From: Amphibalanus amphitrite
Lineage: Eukaryota > Arthropoda > Thecostraca > Balanomorpha > Balanidae
Assembly (NCBI RefSeq): GCF_019059575.1
Contig: NW_024881535.1
Location: forward strand, 1,178,001-1,242,000
Direction: 5' to 3'
DNA length: 64,000 nt
Below the pieces are notes generated by a model. That model was given only the letters and a program-made list of their open reading frames with translations. It made no database searches and was not told the DNA's origin. Below are positions 33,101 to 48,100 of the stretch, one piece after another. The position numbers were made by a program, and so were the translations under genes. Numbering within the stretch: the first letter of the stretch is position 1; each line of letters begins with the position of its first letter.

Positions 33101-36100
33101 CTAAGCGATAATTATTATTATTATTATTGTTTATTCAGCATCGTCATGCGACAAAAAGATACATACCCCCCCCCCCCCACCCCACCCACCCACACACACA
33201 GTTAATCAGCACTCAGGAGGTTAGTAGTCTTAACAGGCGCCGCGAGGCCTGACAGTTGCTTGCCAAAACCATCTTCAAACTGTCTATAAGACCGCTTTCT
33301 TGGAGTGGTGCCCGGACTATGTCGTGATCGACGTACCCAGCAGCGATGTGCATGATAGCGCCGAAATTCCCACCACACAGATTATATACGTGGCCAATAA
33401 ACGACCCATCCAACTGCTCGGGGTACGTAGCAAGTCTGGCCAGTCCAGTGACGTAGGCTTGGCGAAGACGGTGGTCAGCGCGGAAAGCATTACGGAATGC
33501 GCGGAGGGCATCACCTCGCAGCACCTCACCGATGCGAGGCACCCCAGCAGCAATCAAAAGAGCCGTATGGTGCGCAGAACGCGGCAGACCCAGCGCTGCC
33601 TTGATCAGCGAAGCCTGTCGCGAGTCTAGACGCTCAATGTCGGCGGAGCTGAGGGGAGCCGTCTCACAGCCGAAGATCAGTGCCGGCAGCACTACTGTCT
33701 TCCAGAGGAAGATTTTGTCAGCAGCAGTCAGGCGGTTGGTGAAATTGCCCAGGGGTGTGAGGCCATAGAATGATGCACAAGCGCGCCTGATGCGCTGAGC
33801 CACGTGGCTGTCTGTGCTGAGGTTGTCATCAAGCACCGTACCGAGGTGCTCGGTCGTCTGCCGGATCTGCAGCTGCTGTCCTGACAGTGTCCACCTCGGT
33901 GTGCTCGTGAATAGTTCCTGTCCAAATATAATACAATGGCTCTTGGTTTTTCCCGGTTCAGGGTGAACGAAGTCGAGGCGCCAAGTAGCCGCGAATTCTC
34001 CCACCATCTGAAGCATTGCACCGAGGTCACGCGCGTTCGCAGATATAAGGAGAATATCGTCAGCGTAGCAGATAGCGGGTACGTGCTGGCTGTGTAGATA
34101 TGCTCCACGACCGCTGCGATCTAGGACCTCAATAAGAGGTAAGAGGAAGATGTTTGCAAGGGTTGGCGATAAGATGGCCCCTTGTCTGGTGCCCCTGCAG
34201 ACCAGGAACGCTTCAGATGTGGCGCCACCAAAAGTCACCCTTGCAGAGAGGTGGCGGTACCAGGTGACCATGAGGCACCAGCAGTAGTCGCTAAGATAGT
34301 CTTCCAGACGGAAGAACAGACCGTCATGCCATATTCGGTCAAAGCATTTCCTCGCGTCAAGGTTTGCGACAAAAACAGGAAGACCCCTGGCTCGATTCTG
34401 CTGTATGGTCTCTCCAGCCAACAGAGACGCTTGCATGGTGCCCCGATTGAAGATAAAACCAAACTGCAGATGATGAGGTTCAAATGAGGCGTTCAGTTCG
34501 TCTAGCACTAGCAGCTCGAGCAGCTTAGATGCGCAGGTTGTGATTGAAATCGGTCGATAGTTGTCCAAGCAGTTAGGGTCCGATTGAGATTTCTTCAACA
34601 CGGGTACAATAACGCTGTCAGCGAAGGTAGCTGGCACGCTACACGTGGACAGGCAGACAGAGAGAAGGTGCGCCAGAGCTGACAGGAGACAAGGCGACTG
34701 CCCATAGAGAAGGTGCTCCGCCGTGATGCCGTCTATACCAGGTGCCTTCCCACGCTGTAACCGGTGAATGAGGCCTGCTACTTGTCCAGCTGAAACCGTT
34801 CTTTCGGATGCATCGTTACGGATTCTCCTTAGTCGAGAATCTACATGTTTAGCAATTTGGAGCTGGTCCAGAGTCAGTTGCCTGTGACTATCTTGGTGCA
34901 CAGTCTGGAAGTGGGTGCGGAAGTCGGCGGCGGATAGATCAGAGGCCGACTTGAGTCCATTACGCCGTATCTGTTGCACACGTCGCCAGAAGGCTGTCAG
35001 ATTTTTGTCACGGCGGAGCAGTCGGAGAGTGTGGGCCTCGCTCTCGATCCGCGTCACTGCTGCACGTCTGCGGGCGTGACGGTAAGCAGATCTTGCAGCC
35101 TGATAGCACTGTGCCACTGCTGAGAGGGTAGGACGGCCACAGTTTACCCATATCTGATGCCAGAAACGAGTGCGATCCCGCGCCACTGCCACATCAGGCG
35201 ACCACCAGGGCTTCGGGGGACGTCGCGACTTGGAGCATCCGGCGATTCGCGCAGCGGTATGTATGCATCGTGTAATTGCTTCGTCAATCTCATCCGGGGT
35301 GGCACCGTTGGTGAGCTGACAAGCACCAATAAGCTCGTCCAGAGAAGACAAATATATCTGCAGTTTTTCTGGACAACTCCAATCTAGTACTTCTGAATGG
35401 ATGGAACCCATATTTAGTGGAGGGCTGGAGACATCGAGACTGGTGCCAGCTGAGGCAGACGGCAGCACCACGCTGCAAAGGACCGGAAGATGTGGGCTCA
35501 GGTTGTCCACACAGGGGGCTACGATGCGACAATCATGAACTTGAGGCACCAGACATTGCGGTACAGCGATGTGATCGATGTGCGATTGGCCGTCAGCTCG
35601 AGCATAGGTGTACGCCACTGGTTGCGAGAACCGGAACTCGGCGACTGTCAGTCCGTGGTCGTCCAATAAGTCTTGCATTAGAAGACTCAGCGGAGAGAAA
35701 CCCCGAAGACGGTGCCAGCCCGGTGGGCGCAGTTCTGGTGACAGTGGTGGCAGAGCACAGTTAAAATCGCCTACAAGCACCACTGGAGCTGAGGGTCTTA
35801 GCGAAGAGAATAATGCATCAAGCTTCCCCGTCAGGATTGTGTACTCTTCAAAATTTACGGCAGATGAATTCCAGTACGGCATGTAGCAGCCAATTATCGT
35901 TATAAGAGGATGGCTCAGCTCCACAATCGTAACTCCACAGATACGAGAATCATTACACTCTACAGCGCGAAATGTGCGCCCCGCTTGACGGCGGCAAACA
36001 AAAGCCACGCCACCGTGGGGTCTGCCATCTCCAGTCCCTGGTGGTAGTTCCATGGCGAATTCTTGAAATACCTGAAATTCTTCGGAACTTAGAGAGGAGA

Positions 36101-39100
36101 GTGCATGCTCCAGATAAGCACCCTGGGCACGGGCTAGCCAGGTTTCGCATAAAAATAAGATATCACATTCAGGTATTAGACAGTCGGCGATATACTGCGC
36201 TCCTGCGAGAAATCCTTCGCAGTTATAAGTGCCCAGAGTGAGGCTCATGTTCAGAGTTACTTTTGCGTCCACAGAATTACGGCACTCCGCTCTGTCATGC
36301 TTCACAGCGGTGGCAGCAGGACAGGGATGGCCCCCAGGAGTAGCCATCTGGGCGCTATTCCCAGGAGGTGGCCTCTCGTGCGCACTGATAGGGCCACCCA
36401 CGGTATCCGGATCCGTCACATTGCGAAGCAGTCGCCCTCCAGCCGTTGCCACCGTGTGTGGCGCCTCCTCTGACGTGACGGGAGGCAGCTGGAACCCAGG
36501 GAGCGCCGGCGTCCTGTTCGCTGCCTCGACTAGGGGCGCCTGGGCGGTGAGAGGCGGCTGTTGCCCAGTGTCCGTCTCCATCACGGCGCTGATAGGTTGA
36601 CACCCATTCATTGTCATCTTGGTGTCCATGGTATCTAGCTGGCACGAATGGTCCATAACGGCGCGGCCTTTCCTCTTCCCAGCCACCGTCACCATGTGTG
36701 GCGTTACTTCCGTCGCCGCCGACAGCGTCGACCGCGCTAGATGTACCGACGCCGTGAGTGCAGTCTCTGTTCGGGGCTCTGGAGCGCTGTGAGGTGACTG
36801 CTTCCCGGCGGGTCTCATCTTCGTCCCGGCGTTGGGCGGCCGCCGTCCAGGCAGTGTCACAGTGTTCAATGCCTCTGACCACATCACTGTAACGGCGCGG
36901 GGCCGTCGCCTGCCAGTTAGCATTGCCATGTTCAGTTCTTTTTGCAGCACTCCGGGTCGTCTGTGATCTTCCAGATGAGGCCGCAGGACGGCGAAAACGC
37001 TGTCCTCGGCGCCCAGTGTTCACAGGGTGAGGTAAAAGACGCACAACCAGGCCAGTCGGCCAGCTGGACGGGTCCAATATACGATCGGTGTCCTCAGCAT
37101 CAACCTCAATCTTGAACGCCTTGCTTACAGAGGCAGCAGGACCGCGGCGTGACACCCTTTGGAAATCATGGAGATTGCGAACAACCGTCCAGACCAGACT
37201 CCGCACGTCACTGTCAGCAACATCCACACGGAAGCCCTCCAGGATGAACTTCTCCTTCCGAGATTCTTGACGAGGCGGCTCCTGAATCAGAGCCGATGGG
37301 GGACCAGAGCCGGTCACCATGCCCTGTCGCCGTGTCGGGCCGCCTGGAGCCGCGGCAGACGTGTCGCTGGTCGGTGCCGCAGTCGGCACTGCTGCTTGAC
37401 TGTGGTTCGCGGGCTGCGCTGTCCTACGCTCAGACACGGTATGCGTGTTCTGCTGCTCTGGCTCACTGTCTGAATCGCCGACCCGCCAATGCAGGGCACC
37501 AGCGATCGCCTCACCCAGGGCACGCAGATCCAAGTTGGCGGCAATCTCGCGGGCGGCGGTGCGGTCAGAGTGAGCCTCTTCAGTTACAGCAGTAGCATCA
37601 TTAGCAGCGGACCTCGCATCGCTGTCGTGTCGCCCCGGCTGCACCTGTAATCCAGGGGTGACTGGCCGGCGTGGCTGTGGGCCCTCACGGGCTAGTAGCC
37701 CCTCTACAAGGACCTTCAACTGATCAATCGTGTCATCTCTAGCAGCACATTCTCTGCGGAGACCAGTTATTTCCAGTTCCAGCTGTTTCAGACGAGTTTT
37801 GTAAGCATCCTGGGTAGCTTGACGAGCGTGAAGCTCCCTAATTTCGTTCTCCATTCGCAGCTGGGTGGATATGATCGCCTCGAGTGACGAAGTTATCGCG
37901 CTGGGGCACGACATAGCAGAGTCCGAGGGCGCGCTCCGGGTGGGACCGGGGGGTGGCAGGGGATTGCGACCCGCTGGCTTCAGAGTGGCAGCATTAGCAC
38001 GCTGTGTCAGCATGCCTTGAGCCGCCGAGTAGCCCAAGGTCCAGCAGTCATCCGCTAGGCCAGCCAAGTTGCCGGTAACACGGCGGCAGAGAGGACGGCC
38101 GGCGACAGCCGGGATGACCGCAGACAGCGCAGCATGCAGCAGTTCTCGGAGCTCTCTCAGGTCGGGTTCGTCCATGGATGCCATGATACAGCACACCGCG
38201 GCTGGGTCGTAGCGCCCACTGAAAATGCAATCCGACTCAGCGATTAGACGCTTCTTGTCGGCTGACGTCGCACTAGTGGGGATCAGCTGGTCCAGGGTCG
38301 GCGCCCTTGCGCTCGTCATCACCCTGTCGTGGGATGCTTTGTCGTCATTCTCACCGGTATGCGTAGAGTTAGTCGCACTCGTCAGCTGTTCGGGGGTCGC
38401 GGTAGGCTGATTGGTGAGAGGAGAGGTAGGACAAAAAATGCTCTTCGGTACAGTTTCTTCAGCGTCCGTAATCGTTGATGCCACGATTTTCGCCTTGCTT
38501 ATCCTGCTCCGTTTGGTCTTTCTCGCCACAACCCATTCTCCCACTGTTTGATCGTAGCCACTAACCGAGGTGTCAGAGTCTGACATTATTGGCTATAAGG
38601 ATCTCTCTTCAGAATTAGCACGAGACTTACTACTAGAAATCTAGAGCAGAACTAACGCGGTGGTGAGTCTAAAATTTCAAAACTGGGTCAAAATAATCAA
38701 TTTTTTAAAGCCTATAATTCAATTATTTCACCATTCAACTCAACTGCAAATACCACCAAAATATTCTACGTTAAATTAAGATTCGTTTCATGCTTATCTC
38801 AGAGTCATTATGCGGGTCCATTACGCCAAAATAGGCAGTAAACTAGAGCACTGCTAAACACGTCTGCTCATTCCAAACTATTTCTCCAAACTGTCCAATG
38901 TGTCCAATGTGTCCAATGTTCTAACTGCCGACCATGAACCTCCACACATAAATTGCACTATCTCCCGATAGCAGGTACGCACCTTGCAGGCCTTCCAGGA
39001 TCTGTCCTTGGGCACCTTTCCGCCGGGGGCGAGCAGCACCATGACGGCGGCGGTGACGTTCACCACGGCGGGAGGAGGCGAGCCGAACGACTTCAGCTCC

Positions 39101-42100
39101 GTCAGGTTATTCTGAAAACCGAGACGGAAGGACGTTGTCAGGGGTCAAACTAAAAACTCTATATGAAGGACAGCACGCATAATAGCGCCCTCTTGAAGGT
39201 TGGTTTAGGGCGAGTGCAGGTTGGCTTATATTAATATCAATATTTGTTATAATTGGGATCGTATAAGGCAATGAGTGTTGCGATTATTTATAACCTGTTG
39301 CGCCGGCACCAAACTAGATTGCTTTTTTCTAGTTGAATTTACGCAAATGAAAACCACTCCTGTCCGTCCTCTATCCGTCCTCCCGCCCTCAGTCTGCGCT
39401 TTGTTTCAGCTCTCTCACCTTGTTGAGTGTGTCGAGGGCCTCTTTGGCGGCGTCCAGCGCCGGCTGGGCCTTCATCAGGTCGGCCTCGCACTCGCGCTGC
39501 TTCTTCCCCACCTCTATGGTGATGACGTTCACCTTCTTCTCCTCCTCGTCGGCTGGACAGGAGATGACGAAAACCGTGACGGGGGAAGGACAGGTTAGAA
39601 TATATCGCACAACAAGCAGTTGCGTATCAGAAAAAATTGGACACACGACTATCGGTGCCTGAGTAAGGAGAATGGTAAGCATGACTTACAAAGGACAAGA
39701 ATGTTGCAGATTATCTCGTCGCAAAGCTGGGTGAGTTAAGCTCATGAGTCACACGGGTCATAAAAATTTATAGCGAAATAGCGACAACAGCTGCACCGAC
39801 CAGCTTATTGACCGGAGCATCGTCTGTGCTAAATCAGCCGGGAAGGCCGCACATTACCGATGTTTTTCTCCTTGGTGACAGTCTCTGTCTCCCTGCCGAC
39901 GATCTGGATCAGTTTGTCGGCCGCCTCGTTCTTGGATTTGAGTTCCACCTCCTGGGAGGCCAGCTTGGCCTTCAGGTCGTCCACCTGGTAAAGAACGACA
40001 AAGAGTCACCGAAACGATACCAGTCAGGTAGTTTACAATACATAGAAGTCAAGACAACTAACGAATTGAGACTCTGTCTATCATATCAATTATTGATGTG
40101 AAGGCTAGTCAGTGGAGCGGCAAAAAAGAAAGGCTTGGAGTTTAGACATTACCCTGAGATTCATCTCAGGTAGTGTTGTGCCGCGCTACCAAAGAGCCTC
40201 GCCCATCTTCACAGACCTCCTGTACAGACCCCAACAACCACAAGTCGACCTGCAGACCATGACAGGACTGCCAAATCCCGTCTATGACCGTCATGTCATC
40301 ATCACGACCCCACGGCCCACACCCACCTGCGAGCTGGTGTTTTTCAGTTTCTCCAGTCCGTTTTCCAGCCGACTGATCTTGGACGTCAGGTCCTCGACGT
40401 TGAAGCGCAGCAGCTTGCTGTACAGCGCGATCTGCTCGAGGAACGACTTGGGCGTGGTGTAGTTGTATCGCTTGTCGTTCTGAAGGTACACCTTGGACAT
40501 CTCGTTGACGGACATGTGCACGTAGGACATGAACTGGGCTGCCCGGGCAGATAGGTCCTCCTGTCGGGGGAGAAACGACGTCAGACATGGACTGCAAAGA
40601 AAGGCTGAACATGGTGAGTTGGAGAGCCAGGTAGACGGATAGATGTCAGCAAGGGATGGCATCTGCGCATAAAGTATCGGTGAAGAACACGTCGATTCCT
40701 ACGTCTAACCATAAAAAGTAAGTGAATCGATAAGTCAAAGCTCAGCATGCCATCAAAGCCGGACACAACACAGTCCCACTTATTTGCCTTTAACCACCGT
40801 GATCCGATGCCCTACCAACACCTAGAACACAAAGAGGTCATGACTTATACAATTTGACTGAAGGCAGTGTCTCACTCACCGGCAGCTCCTTGACCTCGCT
40901 GAGGAAGCGCTGCGACACGGACACCAGCGCCTCTTCCGGCCACTCGTGGAACCAGTCGATGTTGGTGCAGTTAATCAGCGCCGGGAACTTACGGGCCCTG
41001 ACGGTAAAAGGCACCCACACAACAGCGTGAGGACCAGTCTAAGCAAGTTCGACGTTCAATCGTGTATGCAATTGTATCATGGCAGGCTGGTCAAGATACC
41101 TCGAGTGGAATTGGAGACTCGAGGACAACCTCGACAGCAAATCAACATGCAAAACCCCATATTGGGGTAACACCCGTTGGTGATAGAGGAATAAATGAAA
41201 TGAAATAAAATATGCTTCACCCAGTGCAACTGATCAAAGACCCTTACTTAGTTTAGTACTTAGTCTGTCCGAGGGGGTCGGTAGTTACTGACCTGACCCG
41301 GAGCGTGGTGCCCACCGGTGAGAAGCACAGCACCACCTTCAGCATGCGGCGCACCTTGTCGATGAAGAAGCGCCAGCAGTTGTCGCGCGTGTCCTGAAGA
41401 CCTGCAGCCTTCACCTGGGAAGGAAGAGGGAATGACAGTGTCATGTTTAAGACAGTCGTGGCACAACAAAGAGGCTTTTGCCAGATGGAAAAAAAAACTA
41501 CAAAAATATCAAACATTCGTAGCTACATCCAAAGTTCATATCTTCCTAGCCTCGTACCCTTTCAAAATTCATGACGTCATCCCGAGAACAATGGCCTTCC
41601 CAGCCTGAAGCCTCATATATTTGTCTCACCTCAGCTTTCTTCTCATGCTAGTGTTCTCCGAATCTATACCACAACTCAGTACATTCACCAGCCATTGCCT
41701 GAAGCCTACACTGACCTCGTTTCTGACGGCTCCGATGATGTTCTCGACCTCGTCGTCGGGAAACAGGTCGGGGATCTCGCCGCTGGCCAGCAGGTCGTTG
41801 ATGAGCACCAGGAACTTCTCCTCCGCCACCTGGCTGTCCGTCATCAGGAACACGGTGCCGACGTTCTTCAGGCCCGACTTCTGGTACAGCGCAGCCAGGT
41901 CCGCCTGCCGAGAGATCGGGGACAGGGGTTAGTGGAGGGATGAGAGGCTGGAGGGGAACGTATGGAAATGAGGTGGAAAGGTATGATACAGCACTTAGGT
42001 GTCATTGAATTTATGTAGGCATTAGACGGTTCAGTCTTGTAGGGAACAGTCAACAACAAAACATCTGCTTCGCGCCCGGAACACAACACCATTCCGACGG

Positions 42101-45100
42101 ACTACTCATGGCTTCTCCGTGTCCCATTGTGATCCTCTACCTAGCAAACATCTTACAAAAAAAAAAAAAAAAAATACCTCCGCCCCTTCAGTGTCACTAC
42201 CAAGTGCTCGTACCGGCCTCCGCGTGGACCCACCTTGAGGTCGGGTATGCCGTATCCCTTTTTCAGCGTGACCTGGAACACCTCCAGTCCGGAGATGAAG
42301 GCCGCCAGTCGGGAGAGTGACTGTTTGCCGCTGCCGCCGACTCCCACTAACAGCGCGTTACCGCGCGGAGACTCCAGGATACGGTTGATTCTGCGGTGAA
42401 ATAGTGGTCAGACGATCAGCTGCAGTACAGGGTCAGGGATGAACCGGTAACATAATTAGATTAGGTCCAAAATATGACATATACATTTGAAGGAATTATT
42501 TTCGGTGCAGCTGAGCCACGCGAACTTTGTTCCACATGTTCCACACGATGTTTCGAGCCAACGCACAGTGGGGATTTTTCCGATCTAGCACGTATTTATT
42601 CGTAGAGGGCAAATCATAGGTAGAATTGTAGCCAGATTGTGCACAGATGTTGGCTGGTGTGTCCTGGTGAGAATTTTACCTGTAAATGTGCATAATCAAC
42701 ATAGTATGGGGGTTCCATTGGACCCCCCGCTCAGCCGTTTGGCCCCTGATCAAGCTAGAGCTTCGCGGAAAAGTCAAGCGTGCTGCCTATGACGAAATTA
42801 GGCCGAATATATCCAATTTCAAAGTCCAAGGTCATAAGCTGACTTTCCAAGTCAGTTTAATGACCCAACTAAAGTTGGGAAATCGAGACCTCTTGAAACT
42901 TCGCAAAGTTAGGGTGTTACGGGGTATTTTGGGGTGCTGATCACGAATTTCATGTTAGTTTTGATCACCGACGATGTCTTTATGCATTTAGGCCAGGTCG
43001 GGTCAGGTCAGGTTAGATCAATTAGTAGGCGTCCTGCCGGCCATCCATAGAAGTGTCACCTACTACTGATAGCTTCGTAACATGGAACGAAGGCACTAGA
43101 ACTACTTCGTAAATATTCAAATGGCTGCTAAAATCGAAATCAGCACCAAAAACTACCCTAGAAACAAGTAAAACTCGAAAAAGTGAACCAAGGTCATCAA
43201 AAGGTCAATGACCTTGACTTGACCTTCACGTGACCTTGACACCCACCATTATGCATGGCACCAACATCATTTCACATATTTGAACGTTTAAAACCACAAA
43301 AAGACTGGAAACCGCGGATAATGTGAGCTGGCATACGCCGAATCGCCATTCCGGCCAAACATGGTCTCGAGAAATATGCCACAGGTCAAAGGTCAGTTGG
43401 GTCAGAGTCATGAAATTTTTAGGTTAGATGTAAAATTGATGATCTCGAGGGTACCGAAAGTTTCGGCGCGATCGGCCGCTTTTTGCGCGAGTAATTTGCG
43501 GAAAACCATGGGGTTTTATCCGGCCCCTTCCCTCTCCCCCTCCCCACAAGTGCGATGGTTAATAAGGTTACGGTATGTATAATTTACGCTTGTCATCCTA
43601 TTCCTAATGAATGTGTCTCAGAAAATATGCATCATATAAATCACGAAGTAAAATTATTCGCCTATGTCCGGAACATACCTATATCGTGCTGTTTGCCCTA
43701 GCGCTCCTCGAGTGGGGTGTTAAGATACTCTAATGTGAATATTCCGTGTTCAGGCAAGTTTCGGCAGCCAAACTAGGCGTTGTCTTGTGCAGAAGAAAGT
43801 GGCGAATTCGATAGGATATATTTCGGAGTGGAAAAGTGTGGAGAACATTGTTGATTTCCTACATTTATTTAGAATACCATTCTTTCAATATGGTGTCTGT
43901 AAGGGTTTTTTGTAAAGGGCATTTTTGTGACCTTAGTAAGGTTGTGGCATACTTTCTGTTTGCCATTCCATTCCTAATAAAGGTGCCTTTCAGACGATAT
44001 GCAACTTTAAGACCTCACAAGATTAAAACCAACAGGACAGGACAATGAAATTGAGCTATACTTTCGGGCCTTGCTGAGCCCATTGAGTAATCACGCATGA
44101 GTGTGAACTTTGGGCGCATTTTTCCTAGTTTTGCTGTGGACATACAGATAAAACAATGCCATATATGACAAATTCAGACATTTCTTAGCCCTACTGACAC
44201 AAAAAATAAACAAAATTCCAAAAAATATTTTTTGAATTAATAGGCGCTAGATCGGAAAAATCCCCACTGTGCAACGTTGAAAGGCGATCAGGAGGATATT
44301 TTGCGCTGCTGTGGCGCTACAAGAGTAATGAAGCGGAAGCTGGTGCGCTGTGTGTAACGATGATGCGTTTCACTGCAAGGCATTGTGTTACGTAGTCGGT
44401 ATGCCGTCAGTTACGCACCTGCAGACGTGCATCATGGCGTCCTCGAAGAGCACCAGGTTCATTGCGGCGTTGATCTCGTTGTACGACTCGAGACCCTCCT
44501 TCAGCAGCCGGCTCAGCATCGGCCAGCCGTTTATCTGGGATGGACGTCGGCGATTTAAGCAAGGACATTTGAATTATCTACATACATATTCAAGGCAGTC
44601 TCCAAAAGAACCACACTACCCCGAACTGGGAGAACGATTTAATTATACAATTCTGCAGTCCACACAAATAAATATCCCATTATTGCCGGCAATTATATTT
44701 GCACTAATACGTAGATTATTTATCACGATGCACAGTTTAATTGCTATATTTCGTCTAGTCTAAAGGGATCAGGATCCTTTTAATCCATGAAAGCTACCAT
44801 CACTTAGAACGGGTTTTCCATGATGCTAGTCAATGCAATGACCGTTTGCCGTACCTCGTTGTACTTGGGGTCTCCGATTCCCTTGGCGAAGTGGCACCAG
44901 ATGTTGGGTTTGGCCATCACCACCGACTCGTCCATGTCCTGGGTCAGTCGGCAGTCAGACACACCGTGTCAGTGACATGACACTCGCATGATATAAGGTG
45001 TCAGTGATGACACACATAACATGATGACATTACTGTGACAACACGTCACGGCAGACAGCCGCGGCCGCGGTTAACTTTTCGAAATTCGAAAGGAGCTCAT

Positions 45101-48100
45101 GTTTGAACGGGATGACTCCAGAAAGTAAGTAGCGAATAATTACACCTCGAGTAACGACAGATTACATAACAAACAGAAAAGACTATGTAAAAACATAGCG
45201 ACGTGAACGGGTTAATATTCTTTGCAAGTGTTATAACATGGTAAACTGTTGAAGCCAGCTGGCCATGAATTCTGCCAGTATTTACATAAACTGGTTTTGT
45301 ATTACTTACGGTAGTACTTACGGTACCAAAGAGTCATACTGTATGGCTATCAAGTTATGAACTCGTTTGGCCTTTACTTACGGCACTTAACGGCACCGTC
45401 CGTACCTATGTGCTACCGTTCAGTTGATGCATGTTAACGTGTTAGGTGAAAATACGATAGCACTAAACTGTACCACGTTTCGGTGTAACATGATGCATGT
45501 CTAACTGCTTGCCGCATTTAAGTCATTTTTCACCAAACAACATCGAGCGAGCAGTTTAAATCCACGCCCCATCGACCATTAGTGCTGAATGTAGTGCGGT
45601 GCACTGACATTAACTACACCCACTAGTTAGTTTGCTATCATTACGCATGCTGTACTGATCCTAGTTATGCTGTTGACACAAGACGCACACACGCAAAGTG
45701 CACACACACTGCAAGTTACCCGGTAATCCAGTGTAATGGGCCATTTTATTTAGCGACTTCACTCGCATCCTACGCCGAAGCAGTGAGTGTGATTTTGCTA
45801 GAAAGGTTCGAACCGATTTTAAAAGTGTTCCGGACGCAAACATTTCTCTGCAGTGCGGGTGGGTGACGGTTCCATATTTTCTGCGCATTGTATTATCGTG
45901 TGAAGATCTGATGTTTCAGCTAGATGACGTCAGACTAAACGGTAAGAATTTAGACATCAAGGATAATAAGTAATTCACAGCTTCTTGCTTCACTCGGGAT
46001 AACTAACATAAAGCTCATGCCTGGAAAAAGGTCCATAACCAACGCACTCAAGCGAAGGTTTGAGAAAAAAAAAACTGGGAATGAAGCATATCGCCACATC
46101 CCAACAGACATCAGGTATCCGTTCACAATGCCACATGCAAATCGAGCATCCAAGTCAAGTTGCCATTGCCGGACCTCACTCCACCAACAGTGCTGTATGC
46201 GTGACCAAGACAAAGATTATGTGAGGGAGAACAGAGGGCGGGTGAAGAGGTGTGTTCGCAAGATCAGGGGGTGCCGCAGGGGGGGGGGGGGGCACTCCGG
46301 AGGGTGCTACTTGCAGAGCTGGCGCTGAGTGCCCGCGGGGAGCGCGGTGAGGCACTCGGAGTGCCGGTCACTCCCTCGACACTCAGCAGAGACACGGCCG
46401 AAAACTGTAAGAGCAGGCGACCGGCCGGGACACTGTGACTAGCGGGTCCTTTATGTAACCTCAATGACCCAGTCACATGTCGTGCCCTCGGAAGCCAGGT
46501 TTACATTCACATAGAGGGAGTCATTCCACATAGGGACAGCCCTCGGCGACCGGCGCCAGCCAGGGCCGGTGGGAAGCGAGCTTTACATTGAGCCGTCGTC
46601 GGACACACATTTAGGCCAATGCTGCATTGAGCGGGTGGTTAGTACTCTCGGTCTATCACATACAGACGTTTATGTTCACGCACATACACATAGGGCATGC
46701 TTTAACATGGGCCAAACACGCAAATATGAATGTGACGCCTGTGTCACGGTTGGCGTCTTACTATTCACTATTGAAAAAGTAGGGACTATTCACATCGCTA
46801 TAAAACTTGCCATGGTCATTTATCACAGGCCACATTGATCAACGAAGACCCGTATACATGTAGGTATAGCTGCAGCTGCATTCAAATATACAGATATGCG
46901 TTGGAAACCTTAATGATGCCTCATGGTTTGGAATGCGTGTGTGCATTACAAAGTTTGCATATGCGTCACCGCGTTGGCACATTAGGTTACATAACCCTTT
47001 AGCGGCTTCACACCGTCATAGACGGAGCAAAATGATGAATGTAATGTCGTTTAATGCAGCTTGTGTACCATTAGGAAGTTTAGTTGGTTACTTTAACTAC
47101 GCTTAACGCACTATGTTAATTGTATGTATATGTTTTACATAGTGCTATGTTTATGTTTATGACCCAGCTTGCACGCTATGATGAACGAAGAACAACGTTA
47201 TCAAAGTGAAACTATGACATTAATATAGCAATTTTACGCAAAGTTTATCGTTGACAATCAAGCATAAGCTGTTTGCTTTCAAGTCACTACTTCAGTGAAA
47301 GTTACCACTTACTCGCCCCATAAACGAAACGCCAGCGTGCAAGCTAGGTCGTATAAGGCGCCTCGATCGGTTTAAATGTTTGTCTTTTATCATAGGTACA
47401 TCGAAAGCCGATGTCTTACGACTCTTTCGCCTTCGGTGTCCTGAAATTACGGCGGTCAAAGGTGTTAACATTCCAACGCAGGTTAACACAAACAAGCAAC
47501 AATGTTATGGCGTAACTTCCTTCTTCTCATAAAAAGCGCATCAAGTCACATCGCCACGAAACGTTGTGCAACAAACCATACAGTCGTTGCTATTACTTTT
47601 TTATGACGCATAAACACATTGACGGTCATTTCACAAGGCTGATTTTACGAACGTGGGTGACAGTCAGGCTGACACGTAGTATAGTAAGCATTTATAATAA
47701 ATGGCCAGACACGGCTTCTCCTGATCAAACACCCAATCAGCTATATGCAAAGACGCTCTAAAACCGGACACAGACATACCGAACCTCTCACAGCAGTGTC
47801 TAATGTGCATGGGGGAAGGGGGAGATCCATCCTCACCATCATCAATCCCACGGGGCGGCCCGACCATGATCACCACCGTCACCTGACTCACTGCACTTTG
47901 ATTTGTCACCATCATCACTTTATCGTCATGACCAACGTGAGTACGCTAATCATTAGCCGACATCATCAATCAAGTATTCACAAACAGACAACAATCATGA
48001 CCACCACTTCCACCCCTTCTCCACCAGTTTAACCCAAGAATGTGCGCCCACCACCTACCTCGAATCCCTTTTTGACGATGTCGGTGAGTATCTTCTGGAA

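Larger units (their letters stand above)
33109..38640 (-). mobile_element. Complete APE-type non-LTR retrotransposon (LINE)
   Basis: Two intact ORFs on the minus strand, 5' UTR of unknown length above 38586, and a 3' tail of (TAA)n repeats at 33109-33129. No RNase H domain is seen after the RT. No clear target-site duplication. It is inserted in dynein intron 32937-38982 in sense orientation. The TAA tail resembles I/CR1-like groups; the clade is not assigned. The right boundary is approximate. Confidence 0.85.
31687..40560 (-). other. Dynein exons: stalk and microtubule-binding domain
   Basis: Exons 40327-40560, 39858-39984, 39419-39552, 38983-39111, 32783-32936, 32194-32336, 31687-31856. 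They form coiled coil 1 ([20 protein letters not shown]), the tip with [11 protein letters not shown] and [15 protein letters not shown], and coiled coil 2 to [16 protein letters not shown]. The 6-kb intron between 38983 and 32936 holds a complete LINE on the same strand. Confidence 0.94.

Noticed and set aside
42559..44276. hAT assignment for the CACAGTGGGG-ended element
   Set aside because: Starting the repeat at CAGTGGGG, no matching 8-bp duplication is found; CAACG (5 bp) fits exactly with CACAGTG ends.
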